The notes: generated by a model from the sequence alone, not told the origin. Shown: positions 1 to 7,508, counted from the first letter of the stretch. The stretch is DNA of 57,238 bases from Bacteroidota bacterium (GCA_018267575.1 JAFDYF010000037.1:1-57238); one strand, 5' to 3'. A program made the numbers and translations.

Positions 1-69
1 AAGGGAACTTGCGATTAAAAAGAAAAAGAGTGTTAGATATATTGAATGGTTGATCAGTCAGCGCAAGTG

Positions 70-142
70 AGTTGGCTGGAGCGCTTGCATGCCCCGAAAG
101 CATTCGGGGAAGAGGTCGTCGGTTCGACCCCGATACTCTACA
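70..142 (+). pseudogene. tRNA-like remnant (3' part of a tRNA, D-stem and 5' acceptor lost)
   Basis: The 3' part looks like a tRNA: T arm GTCGG-TTCGACC-CCGAT, an acceptor 3' strand ACTCTAC and an A discriminator, with no encoded CCA. AGTTGGCTGGAGCGC resembles a D-loop and D-stem. The matching 5' acceptor strand (GTAGAGT) and the 5' D-stem (GCTC) are missing just upstream. Where the anticodon arm should be there is a 7-bp hairpin (CCCCGAA/TTCGGGG, positions 92-109), which does not give a normal 7-base anticodon loop. I read it as a decayed or disrupted tRNA, possibly an old integration site. No anticodon can be assigned. Confidence 0.4.
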
Positions 143-143
143 C

Positions 144-171
144 AAAGGGCCAAATTGATGTGGACCTTTTT
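144..171 (+). terminator. Probable intrinsic terminator behind the tRNA-like remnant
   Basis: AAAGGGCC and GGACCTTT form a stem with one mismatch around a 10-base loop, followed by a short T run. It lies two bases after the tRNA-like 3' end, as expected for a terminator of a former tRNA transcript. Confidence 0.45.
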
Positions 172-246
172 ATTTGGGGTGCTTGCTAACCAATACCGTT
201 TCTTTAAGTTAATGATGATGCTAGCTTATATACCTCAGTTTCCCAA

Positions 247-1518
247 TTATTTTACAAGCTCATCGAATTGATAGCACCAATTATATAGGGGATAAACCTC
301 ATTCAGTATAGTCGCTTTTTCTGTTTCTCCCTGCGAGTCGCGCAGATTGCCCCTCGGACCGTATTTGAACCCACTTTTATTTTTTTTGCCATTGACAGCA
401 TACCTCACTTTAGAACCAGATGGTGATTTGATACAACAAAGTTTAATCTTATTATTTGCCAAAATCACATGCTGAAGAATGTTCACATTTTGGGAATCAA
501 TAACACTGAAGCCATAGTTTGCTGCTTTGAGCACAGCTAATGTATCCAAAGCCAAGGGAGGCGTTGGTACATTAAATTCAACCATTACGGTATCCCCAAC
601 AATATTAAAATTTTTAGGTATCAGGCCCTTACTTGGTTTTGATTCGAATAACCGGATGGCGGACAATCCCTCCAAATATCCTAGTCGCTTTTGGGATAGG
701 CCGTCAATATGAACTTTTTCTTCCACAAAAGAATAAGGATAAGTAGGTCCGCTCGCCATAAATAACGAATCATCACGAATCAATTCCAACTGTCCTTGAG
801 GAACATAGGTTTCCTTGCAATCAAACTGGTTTTGGTTAAACCCTTTGGATAAACTTACGCAGTTGGTTTGATAACAAATACAAACCACATCACGAGTCTG
901 TTTGGTAATTGCTTTGATATCTGTATTTAGATTGGTTTGAAATTTCTTGAGGTCTTTTTTATAATTTTTTGATTTTCTCCATACAATATCGTCTTCCCCC
1001 TGCATCCAGCAAAAAGCGGGGACTATGAAATCCCAACCTTTACTCTGGGCATTATTGTAAGCTTCCGCAATCTCATCTAAAAATTTATTGTATGCAGAAC
1101 TGCCTTTGCTCATATCCACAATGCTGGTAGCGCCCCTCCCTCCAGGAAAAGTGCAGAGGATCACACTATCGCCATAGCCTTTTTTGTTTAAATAACTCGT
1201 TACAGCTTCAGACATGCCATAGATAGAAAGTTCAAAGGCACGATGCCTGTCATGAAATAATTTTTTCATACGCTGCTTAAATTCGGTATCAGAAAGATAT
1301 CCGAAATCTTCGTCTAAATTTTCCGTCACAACAAGGTGATGGCATTTTTCGACAAATGAATCAAAATCGGTAATCCTGATTGCTTGCTCTCCCAATGCCA
1401 AGCTCTGTCCATAAACTGGAATTGCCCATACCGTCTTTTTCTTTGAAGGTTTTTCCGTGCAGCCCTGCAGAAAAAAAATGCTACAGATGAAAATGAAAAC
1501 CCAATTTAAATACTTCAT
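247..1518 (-). CDS. Lipoprotein, sialate O-acetylesterase-like SGNH esterase
   Basis: This 423-residue protein starts with a lipoprotein signal; the lipobox ends LQGC, with Cys20 as the probable lipidation site. Three blocks recall the carbohydrate acetylesterase / DUF303 branch of the SGNH hydrolases: VYGQSLALGEQA near the N-terminus (nucleophile Ser block), CWMQGEDD in the middle (the W-x-QGE-x-D block) and VHIDGLSQKRLG in the last third, which could supply the Asp/His pair. I infer removal of acetyl groups from sugars at the cell surface. The gene stands alone, convergent with the tRNA-like remnant and divergent from the Rrf2 gene. The family call is fairly secure; the substrate is unknown. 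Confidence 0.65.
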   Translation of the reverse strand: MKYLNWVFIFICSIFFLQGCTEKPSKKKTVWAIPVYGQSLALGEQAIRITDFDSFVEKCHHLVVTENLDEDFGYLSDTEFKQRMKKLFHDRHRAFELSIYGMSEAVTSYLNKKGYGDSVILCTFPGGRGATSIVDMSKGSSAYNKFLDEIAEAYNNAQSKGWDFIVPAFCWMQGEDDIVWRKSKNYKKDLKKFQTNLNTDIKAITKQTRDVVCICYQTNCVSLSKGFNQNQFDCKETYVPQGQLELIRDDSLFMASGPTYPYSFVEEKVHIDGLSQKRLGYLEGLSAIRLFESKPSKGLIPKNFNIVGDTVMVEFNVPTPPLALDTLAVLKAANYGFSVIDSQNVNILQHVILANNKIKLCCIKSPSGSKVRYAVNGKKNKSGFKYGPRGNLRDSQGETEKATILNEVYPLYNWCYQFDELVK

Positions 1519-1868
1519 GATTTTTAATGTAACTGTTAATCTAAAGGAAAGATTAGACTCAATGTTACTGTTGGCTATGATTTGGTCTCAAAATTATAAT
1601 AACAACCTTGATAATCTTTTAAAATAAAATCGATTTTTTCATTTAAATATCCAAGAAGCCATCAAGATAATAAAGTTTTTCATCAAATTTTTTTTCTTGC
1701 AAATTTTGTCTTGGTCGCTAATTCAATCACAGACAAGAAGTTCATAATCGGTACAAAGAGGGATGGTGTTAAAATTATATTGATTACCTATTTCAGTTAC
1801 TGCGAGACTTGGCTTTCAGTTTTTAAAAGAGGGAGGGGCAAACACTGGAAGGAATAACAAAAAATATT
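1519..1868. other. Intergenic region between divergent genes
   Basis: This AT-rich stretch lies between the esterase start and the Rrf2 operator. I see no open reading frame with coding character, no tRNA and no strong hairpin. It presumably holds the esterase promoter on the minus strand, but I could not pick out a convincing -33/-7 pair. Confidence 0.4.
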
Positions 1869-1888
1869 ACTGGATAAATTTGTCCAGT
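1869..1888. promoter_or_regulatory. Rrf2-type operator overlapping a Bacteroidota -7 element
   Basis: ACTGGATAAATTTGTCCAGT is an inverted repeat with six-base arms ACTGGA/TCCAGT. Its centre contains TAAATTTG (1875-1882), an exact match to the Bacteroidota -7 word TAnnTTTG. Transcription would start near 1889, upstream of the Rrf2 ATG at 1931. A repressor bound here would block its own promoter. A related palindrome precedes the oxidase gene at 2384. Confidence 0.7.
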
Positions 1889-1930
1889 ATTAAATCCTTA
1901 CTTAGTTTTGCCTCTCAAACTGGCGAAAAT

Positions 1931-2365
1931 ATGTTTTCAAAATCATGTGAGTATGGCATTCGGGCTTCCATTTACATTGCGGGCCAGTCTTTGTTGGAGC
2001 GTAAAGTAAGTTTAAAAGAAGTGGCCAAGGCCATCGACTCGCCGGAGGCCTTCACCTCGAAAATATTGCAACTGCTAGCCAAAAATGAAATTATTAATTC
2101 AGACAAAGGCCCTACAGGGGGCTTTTCATTGGATAAATCGAAACTGGAGAAAAACAGATTAAGCCATGTGGTTGCCGCAATCGATGGCGATGGTATTTAT
2201 AAGGGATGTGGTCTAGGATTAAAGGCTTGCAATGAAAACAAGCCCTGCCCTGTTCACGAAAAATTCAAGTCAGTCCGTGACGAACTAAAGGAAATGCTGG
2301 AAAATACTTCCTTAAAGGATCTTGCACACGGTCTTAAAAACGGCACAACCTATTTGAAGAGATAA
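1931..2365 (+). CDS. Rrf2 family transcriptional regulator
   Basis: The 144-residue protein begins MFSKSCEYGIRASIYIA, the typical start of Rrf2 proteins, followed by the winged helix (VSLKEVAKAIDSPEAFTSKILQ) and the wing/GPTGGF segment. Three cysteines in GCGLGLKACNENKPCPVH match the cluster-binding loop of the NsrR/IscR group, so an Fe-S cluster sensor is likely. I chose the ATG at 1931 over an in-frame TTG at 1880 because the TTG lies inside the operator and -7 element. The gene leads the oxidase/globin cluster and probably represses both itself and the next gene. NO, iron or redox sensing are all possible; the neighbours favour NO. Confidence 0.85.
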   Translation: MFSKSCEYGIRASIYIAGQSLLERKVSLKEVAKAIDSPEAFTSKILQLLAKNEIINSDKGPTGGFSLDKSKLEKNRLSHVVAAIDGDGIYKGCGLGLKACNENKPCPVHEKFKSVRDELKEMLENTSLKDLAHGLKNGTTYLKR

Positions 2366-2383
2366 TTTTTTTTGAAACAATAA

Positions 2384-2399
2384 TGGATAAAAATATCCA
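2384..2399. promoter_or_regulatory. Second Rrf2-type operator, upstream of the oxidase gene
   Basis: TGGATAAAAATATCCA is an inverted repeat (TGGATA/TATCCA) sharing TGGATAAA and TCCA with the operator before the Rrf2 gene. It lies 10 bp before the oxidase ATG. A TTTG at 2371-2374 could be the -33 element. The matching pair suggests that one regulator controls both transcripts. Confidence 0.65.
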
Positions 2400-2409
2400 C
2401 TAATATATT

Positions 2410-4140
2410 ATGAATAATGCAAATATTTTTAGCCAGTCGGGGATTCTGATCCTCCTGTTTCTGGTAGCAATCCCAGTAGTGGCCGCAGCGATTATTCTCA
2501 TTATCAAGGCTCGCGCTTTTACTATAAGGTATCTAAAGCGGAAAGAGCAGGAAAAATTTTATATGGGATTGAAGAACATGAGTCCCGAAGAAGTACAACA
2601 ATTGGAGCAACGAAAAAAAGAATTGGAATTTAGTTTGTCCAATAATGAACTATCTGGGAACACGATGCCTTCCGATACAAGAGGATTGGTAAATAATATC
2701 AACCATAAGGAAGATTTACGTTTTATCAGCAGTAAAAAGAAAGGTCAGCAACGACCCTCTATTGATCCACATCTCAGCAAACTCATTTTATGGTTCTTGG
2801 GTTGTTCGGTATTTTGGCTTTTGTTGGGTACTTCGGTAGGGGAGTACCTGGGTATCAAATTCACGGCTCCCGATATCGATCATTTTAGTTGGCTCAGCTT
2901 TGGTAGGCTTCGGCCCGTGCATACGAATATGGTTTTCTGGGGTTGGGCCTCACTTGCAATGGTTGGTCTTTGTTATTATGTGGTGCCTAGGGTAAGCAAT
3001 GTCCCAATCAACAGTATCAAGAAAGGCTATTACACATTGTATCTAATGAATGCTTCCGTGATCATCGGTAGTATTTTCCTGATGGCAGGCATTAATAACG
3101 GCGGTGGCGAATACCGGGAATATATCTGGCCGGTAATGGGGCTATTTGGACTGGGCATCATCATTTCACTCATCAATTTTTTAAGGACCATTGCTAAAAG
3201 AGCCACTAAGGAAATCTATGTTTCCAACTGGTATATCATTGCCGCTATGATGTTTTTATTGACCATCGCCTTTGTGGCCTATTGGCCGAGTTGGCAGAAT
3301 GGGCTAGGGGAAACAATAGTGCAAGGTTATTATATGCACCAAGGAGTGGGTATGTGGTTCATGTTGTTGAATCTGGGTCTGATGTATTATTTTTTACCCC
3401 AACAATTGAACAAACCGATCTATTCCTATAGTTTAGGTATCCTTGCTTTTTGGACCCAAATTCTCTTCTATACATTGATTGGCACGCACCATTTTATTTT
3501 TAGTGCCATACCATGGTGGCTTCAGACGGTGGCGATTGTTGGGAGCGCAGGAATGGTTATACCGGTAGTGGCGGGTACCACCAATTTTTTGATGACATTC
3601 AACGGCTCCTGGAAAAAATTATCGACCAGTTATACATTGCCGTTTTATCTGATTGGTATCATCTTTTATTTTGTTGGTTCGCTGCAAGGCACTGCCGAAG
3701 CTTTTCGCTTTACCAACTTGATATGGCATTTTACCGATTTCACGGTGGCGCATTCGCATCTCACCATGTACGGTATCATCTCTTTCATGCTCTGGGCATT
3801 TTTTTATACCATCGTGCCAAGGCTCACTGGCAAGGAGCCGCCACATATAACGGTAGGCGCCCATTTTTGGTTGGCGTTGATTGGTCTGTTGTTTTATACT
3901 ATCCCTTTAATGATTGGTTCCACCATGCGTGGATTGATGTGGCTCGATGGAAAACCCTTTATAGATACGGTTTCATTCATGGCGCCTTTTTGGCTCTGGC
4001 GTGCTATCGGTGGCACTTTGATGTGGCTTTCGCACATTTTATTTGCGTACAATTTTTATGTTATGGTGAAGAGCAGGGAGGAGTTCCCCATCCCCACAAC
4101 GCCCAGTGAAATTTTAAAAGCAAAACAAGCATTAGCCTAA
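2410..4140 (+). CDS. C-family (cbb3-like) haem-copper oxidase subunit I, possible NO reductase
   Basis: This 576-residue membrane protein has the haem-copper ligands: His171 (RPVHTNMVFWGW, low-spin haem), His310 (YYMHQGVG) and His360/His361 (GTHHF) for CuB, and His448/His450 (FTVAHSH) for the two haems. PIYSYSLG (Tyr338/Tyr340) matches the helix VII tyrosine region of CcoN, and EYREYIWP resembles the CcoN EYAE.EWP stretch. No NorB-type glutamate follows His310. An extra N-terminal helix (about 12-33) and a charged linker of roughly 90 residues precede the core, and CcoO is not fused to it. It would reduce O2 or NO in the cytoplasmic membrane; Rrf2 control and the globin and haemerythrin neighbours favour NO. 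Substrate unproven. Confidence 0.8.
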   Translation: MNNANIFSQSGILILLFLVAIPVVAAAIILIIKARAFTIRYLKRKEQEKFYMGLKNMSPEEVQQLEQRKKELEFSLSNNELSGNTMPSDTRGLVNNINHKEDLRFISSKKKGQQRPSIDPHLSKLILWFLGCSVFWLLLGTSVGEYLGIKFTAPDIDHFSWLSFGRLRPVHTNMVFWGWASLAMVGLCYYVVPRVSNVPINSIKKGYYTLYLMNASVIIGSIFLMAGINNGGGEYREYIWPVMGLFGLGIIISLINFLRTIAKRATKEIYVSNWYIIAAMMFLLTIAFVAYWPSWQNGLGETIVQGYYMHQGVGMWFMLLNLGLMYYFLPQQLNKPIYSYSLGILAFWTQILFYTLIGTHHFIFSAIPWWLQTVAIVGSAGMVIPVVAGTTNFLMTFNGSWKKLSTSYTLPFYLIGIIFYFVGSLQGTAEAFRFTNLIWHFTDFTVAHSHLTMYGIISFMLWAFFYTIVPRLTGKEPPHITVGAHFWLALIGLLFYTIPLMIGSTMRGLMWLDGKPFIDTVSFMAPFWLWRAIGGTLMWLSHILFAYNFYVMVKSREEFPIPTTPSEILKAKQALA

Positions 4141-4167
4141 AAGAAATCAACCTTTAAAGAAATTAAA

Positions 4168-5175
4168 ATGGAATTTTTCGATAACCATAAAAAATTATTT
4201 GGCACTGCATTCGGACTTTTTGCTGGTTTAACCATCGTAGTAGCCGTGTTGCCAGCCATCAATAACCAACGACGGAATGTACCCTTGATGAATGCAGTCC
4301 CATTGAGCAAGGAAGCCGCGGCAGGAAAAGATCTTTTTATTGCCAATGGATGCGTTGCCTGCCACACACAGCAGGTTAGGGATGTGGATATGGATAAAGT
4401 GTGGGGGTCGCGACCCAGCATTGCCGCCGATTATGCCCTGAATACACGTTTGGATTTTTGGCGCAATACTGCTACCCTGATGGGCACCGAACGAACCGGC
4501 CCAGACCTGAGTGATGTGGGTAACCGTCAGCCCAGTCAGGCATGGAACCTATTGCATCTATATCAACCAAGAGCTATCGTTGAAAAATCCATCATGCCCG
4601 CCTATCCCTGGCTTTTCAAAGAAGTGGATAGTGTGCAAAAAGGAGAGGTAGAAGTGATCGTTCCTGATAAATATGCAAAGGGCATTCATGGGAAAATCAT
4701 TGCTACCACTGATGCATTGAACCTGGTTGCGTATTTACAAAGTTTGAAGCAATTGCCGCTTCCAAGCGGGATGCCCTCTCCCAATTTTTTGTATAAAAAA
4801 GAAACAAAGACGAATGCTGCTGGCACCACATCCAAGCTGCCAGATGGAGCTTCTTTATATACTACCAATTGCCAAAGCTGTCACCAGCCCAATGGAGAAG
4901 GCATGAAAGGCGCATTCCCTGCTTTGAAGGGCAGCCCCATTGTAAATGGTGATGATTTGGAACTATATGTGAACATTATTATGAATGGTTACCAGGTTCC
5001 CCGTCCTGAATATGCTACCATGCCGGCGGTGGGTACCAATGCCAACCTGAGTCCCGAGGATGTTACTGCTATCATCAATCATGAAAAGACAAGTTGGGGA
5101 AACAATGCAAAAACAGTAACGGTGGATCAGGTGAAAAAGATAATGGACAATATTAAAATAACACCCAAAAATTAA
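4168..5175 (+). CDS. Membrane-anchored dihaem cytochrome c, CcoO-CcoP-like fusion
   Basis: The 335-residue protein has one N-terminal membrane helix (about 12-30) and two c-type haem sites. The first, CVACHTQQVR at 62-71, with SIMPAYPWL (Met143) as probable axial ligand, is characteristic of CcoO. The second, CQSCH at 235-239 with Met285 in YATMPAV, looks like a CcoP-type domain. It therefore combines in one chain the electron entry route that cbb3 oxidases usually split between two subunits. It follows the oxidase gene after 27 bp and is almost certainly its electron-donating subunit, with the haems on the periplasmic side. The family call is strong. Confidence 0.85.
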   Translation: MEFFDNHKKLFGTAFGLFAGLTIVVAVLPAINNQRRNVPLMNAVPLSKEAAAGKDLFIANGCVACHTQQVRDVDMDKVWGSRPSIAADYALNTRLDFWRNTATLMGTERTGPDLSDVGNRQPSQAWNLLHLYQPRAIVEKSIMPAYPWLFKEVDSVQKGEVEVIVPDKYAKGIHGKIIATTDALNLVAYLQSLKQLPLPSGMPSPNFLYKKETKTNAAGTTSKLPDGASLYTTNCQSCHQPNGEGMKGAFPALKGSPIVNGDDLELYVNIIMNGYQVPRPEYATMPAVGTNANLSPEDVTAIINHEKTSWGNNAKTVTVDQVKKIMDNIKITPKN

Positions 5176-5177
5176 TC

Positions 5178-5438
5178 ATGAAAAAACGATTCTATTTATT
5201 GTTGGTTGGGATGCTGTTGGGTCAAATTATCTATGCATGTCCAGCCTGTGAACAACAACCACCCAAAATAACCAGAGGACTGGTACATGGTGCTGGTCCC
5301 AACAGCCAATGGGATTTTGTAATTGTGGCCATCATCGCAGCCATAACTTTAATGACGCTTTTTTTCTCCCTAAAATATTTAATTAAACCGGGGGAAAAGG
5401 ACAAAGACCATATCAAGCAAACCGTATTGAGCTTTTAA
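5178..5438 (+). CDS. Small exported single-helix protein with a CPAC motif
   Basis: The 86-residue protein has a signal-like N-terminus (KKRFYLLLVGMLLGQIIYA) followed at once by CPAC, a short periplasmic stretch, one membrane helix (about 47-67) and a charged cytoplasmic tail. It starts two bases after the cytochrome stop codon, so it is almost surely co-translated. I do not recognise a family. CPAC could be a thiol pair for metal or haem handling, or Cys21 could be lipidated. The position suggests a small accessory subunit or assembly factor, in the place that CcoQ or CcoH occupies in cbb3 operons. Confidence 0.65.
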   Translation: MKKRFYLLLVGMLLGQIIYACPACEQQPPKITRGLVHGAGPNSQWDFVIVAIIAAITLMTLFFSLKYLIKPGEKDKDHIKQTVLSF

Positions 5439-5448
5439 AAATAAAACA

Positions 5449-5853
5449 ATGACCGAAGATAAAAGCAAGATCACTTTATTCGTTGATGAGGAAGATCATC
5501 CCATTGCGGTGATGACAACACCGGTGCAATTTGATTTGGACACCAGTAAACTAACCGATGGTGAACATGTGCTGAAGATAGTCAGCAGATCGCCCACAGG
5601 TAGGGAGGGAATAAGAGAAATAAAGTTTACAATCCGCAATGGGCCTGCCATCGCGGTGGAAGGTTTGAACGAAAATGATGTGGTGGACGGTACCATTCCA
5701 CTCATGATAAACGCATACGACAAGGGTAATCAAAAAAGCTTTATTATTGGCGGTAGTGAAACACCCCAAAGTGTGCCGAGTTGGTTATGGATATTATTAA
5801 TTGCTTTCTTGGGCTGGTCAGTATATTATATGATTACCAATTTTAGCATTTAG
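5449..5853 (+). CDS. Tail-anchored Ig-like domain protein of the oxidase cluster
   Basis: This 134-residue protein has no N-terminal signal. Residues 1-105 look like a beta-sandwich (ITLFVDEEDHP, LDTSKLTDGEHVLKIVSRS, IREIKFTIRNGPAI), the pattern of a small Ig-like domain, and a single C-terminal helix (about 112-131) would anchor it. It starts ten bases after the CPAC protein and is followed closely by the globin gene, so it belongs to the same operon. No named family is recognised. A FixH/CcoH-like accessory role is only an inference from position and topology. Confidence 0.6.
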   Translation: MTEDKSKITLFVDEEDHPIAVMTTPVQFDLDTSKLTDGEHVLKIVSRSPTGREGIREIKFTIRNGPAIAVEGLNENDVVDGTIPLMINAYDKGNQKSFIIGGSETPQSVPSWLWILLIAFLGWSVYYMITNFSI

Positions 5854-5864
5854 AAACTCAAAAG

Positions 5865-6254
5865 ATGAAAAAAGAAATCGAAGGCATTGATGACATTAAA
5901 ATTTTAGTAAACGATTTTTATTCCAAAGTCAGGGAGGATTTGTTGTTGAAGGATATTTTTAATTCACGAATCCAGGATCGTTGGCCCCAGCATTTGGAAA
6001 AAATGTACCGTTTCTGGCAGACGGTTTTGCTCGACCAGCATACTTATCTTGGCAGCCCCTTCCTTCCACATGCCAGACTTCCGGTGGATAAGACCCATTT
6101 TGAACGGTGGCTAACATTATTTAGCGAAACAGTAGATGCACATTTTGAAGGAGAAAAGGCCGAACGTGCCAAATGGCAGGGGGAACGCATGGCCGAAATG
6201 TTCCTTTCAAAAATTGAATATTATAAAAACAATTCTGCCACACCATTGATATGA
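5865..6254 (+). CDS. Group III truncated haemoglobin
   Basis: The 129-residue globin shows the group III pattern: HLEKMYRFWQTVLL, YLGSPFLPHARLP and THFERWLTLFSETV. His78 in THFERWL is the likely proximal haem ligand and His69 in LPHARLP is at the probable distal position. Group III globins are linked to NO or O2 chemistry in microaerobic bacteria. It would be a soluble cytoplasmic protein that binds or dioxygenates NO. Its stop codon overlaps the next start (ATGA), which implies translational coupling. Confidence 0.85.
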   Translation: MKKEIEGIDDIKILVNDFYSKVREDLLLKDIFNSRIQDRWPQHLEKMYRFWQTVLLDQHTYLGSPFLPHARLPVDKTHFERWLTLFSETVDAHFEGEKAERAKWQGERMAEMFLSKIEYYKNNSATPLI

Positions 6255-6688
6255 TGAACATCAATTATGAGGGGATAATGGTTATTGTCGCTTTTTTGTG
6301 GATAGGTTTTGTAGCTGCTATCAGTTTTATGGAGGCTTGGCTAAAGTTTCAAGCACCGGGTATTACGGTTCCTCTGTGGCTCGGCATTGGCAAAATAGTG
6401 TTTGCTGCGCTGAACAAGGTAGAATGGTTTTTTGCTAGTATTATCGCAGTACTATTATTGTTGAATCTAGCCGCCCTTTTCCGAGGAAGGGATCTGTTAT
6501 ATATCAGCGGATTCATTATTTTATTGATGCAAACTTTTTGGCTTCTTCCTGCTTTAGGTAGGAGAGCGGCTAAGGTAATCAAGGGCGAAAAACTCGCCCC
6601 TTCACATTTGCATCTTTATTTTGTGGCCATGGAAATGATAAAAGTGGCGAACCTATTCCTATTCGGCTTCTCTTTGTTAAAAAAATAA
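6251..6688 (+). CDS. Four-helix membrane protein of unknown function
   Basis: The 145-residue protein is hydrophobic with about four membrane segments (near 8-28, 43-72, 77-98 and 120-143). Conserved-looking polar residues lie inside or beside the helices (FMEAW, KVEWF, HLHLYF, MEMIKV). It overlaps the globin gene by four bases. I do not recognise the family. Paired His/Glu in the helices could bind haem or metal, but that is speculation. Its place in the operon suggests a membrane partner of the oxidase or of the globin. Confidence 0.6.
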   Translation: MMNINYEGIMVIVAFLWIGFVAAISFMEAWLKFQAPGITVPLWLGIGKIVFAALNKVEWFFASIIAVLLLLNLAALFRGRDLLYISGFIILLMQTFWLLPALGRRAAKVIKGEKLAPSHLHLYFVAMEMIKVANLFLFGFSLLKK

Positions 6689-6732
6689 GTAGATAAATTT
6701 TTTTGAAAAAATAATCAAACAATAAACTAGCT

Positions 6733-7185
6733 ATGCCGATTAAAAGAACTGATTTTTTAAAGCCTTTGAGCCGCGACCATCATCATGGTTTATTGCTTTG
6801 TTGGAAAATAAGGGTCGGGTTTAAAAAGCATGTAGATCCACAACGGATCAAGAAATATGCAAATTGGTTTTTTGAAACCCATCTTTCCCCACATTTTGAA
6901 ACAGAAGAAAAAAACTTCTTCCCTATTTTAGGAAATGAAAATAGTTTGGTCGTTAAAGCCATAGCAGAACATAAATACTTAAAGCAACTATTTGCAAAAA
7001 CCGATGACCTTCCAGCTACACTTAATTTAATAGCGGATGAACTGAACAACCATATCAGGTTTGAAGAAAGAGAATTGTTTCCTGCGATTGAAGGAAAATT
7101 GACTAATGATCAGTTAAACCAATTGGCCAGTGCTCACAAGGAAGAGAGATTCATTGATAATCTAACTGATCCATTTTGGGTATGA
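6733..7185 (+). CDS. Haemerythrin-like (HHE) domain protein
   Basis: The 150-residue all-helical protein has the spacing of a di-iron haemerythrin: His16-18 (SRDHHHG), His54 and Glu58 (HFETEE), His80 (EHKYL), His107 and Glu111 (HIRFEERELFPAIE). Such proteins bind O2 or NO or take part in repair of nitrosylated iron centres. It lies 44 bp after the membrane protein, probably still in the same transcript, though the AT-rich gap could hold its own promoter. Its last codons overlap the ferredoxin start in an ATGA, so the two are likely made together. Confidence 0.8.
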   Translation: MPIKRTDFLKPLSRDHHHGLLLCWKIRVGFKKHVDPQRIKKYANWFFETHLSPHFETEEKNFFPILGNENSLVVKAIAEHKYLKQLFAKTDDLPATLNLIADELNNHIRFEERELFPAIEGKLTNDQLNQLASAHKEERFIDNLTDPFWV

Positions 7186-7508
7186 ACGATAACTCAATCA
7201 AGCTAGTGATTATTGAAAATGGGGCAAAACAAATTATCCAAACACATCCGGGGGAATACCGAAACCTGATGATGCTTTTGCGCGACAAATTATTCTTGGA
7301 AGGTTTTGGTGAATGTGGCGGCATGGGCAGGTGCGCTACCTGTATCATAAAAACAAAAGGGATAAATGGGATCTCCAATATCAAGGAAAGAAATGAACCT
7401 GCTACCCTTTCTAAATTGGGTTTCCATGAGAATGATATTCGCCTATCCTGTCAGTTATTGATCACACCCGATTTGGATAATGCAGAAATCGAGATTATGG
7501 AATATTAA
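7182..7508 (+). CDS. [2Fe-2S] ferredoxin, adrenodoxin/plant-type fold
   Basis: From the ATG that overlaps the haemerythrin stop, the protein has 108 residues. The cluster ligands are visible as Cys45, Cys51, Cys54 (GECGGMGRCATC) and Cys90 (RLSCQ), the C-x5-C-x2-C...C arrangement. An in-frame TTG two codons upstream is less likely to be used. It probably carries electrons in the cytoplasm to the haemerythrin or the globin, which need a reductant to turn over. It is the last gene of the cluster; the rhamnosidase gene converges on it 30 bp further on. Confidence 0.8.
   Translation: MNDNSIKLVIIENGAKQIIQTHPGEYRNLMMLLRDKLFLEGFGECGGMGRCATCIIKTKGINGISNIKERNEPATLSKLGFHENDIRLSCQLLITPDLDNAEIEIMEY

Noticed and set aside
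1880..1930. TTG start giving the Rrf2 protein 17 extra residues
   Set aside because: The TTG lies inside the operator and -7 element; MFSKSCEYGIRA at 1931 is the usual Rrf2 start.
3513..4109. 198-codon plus-strand frame inside the oxidase gene
   Set aside because: It is a shifted frame of the oxidase, rich in His/Trp/Cys with no family resemblance.
6691..6706. AGATAAATTTTTTTGA upstream of the haemerythrin as a third Rrf2 operator
   Set aside because: Only the left half resembles the operator; there is no symmetric right half.
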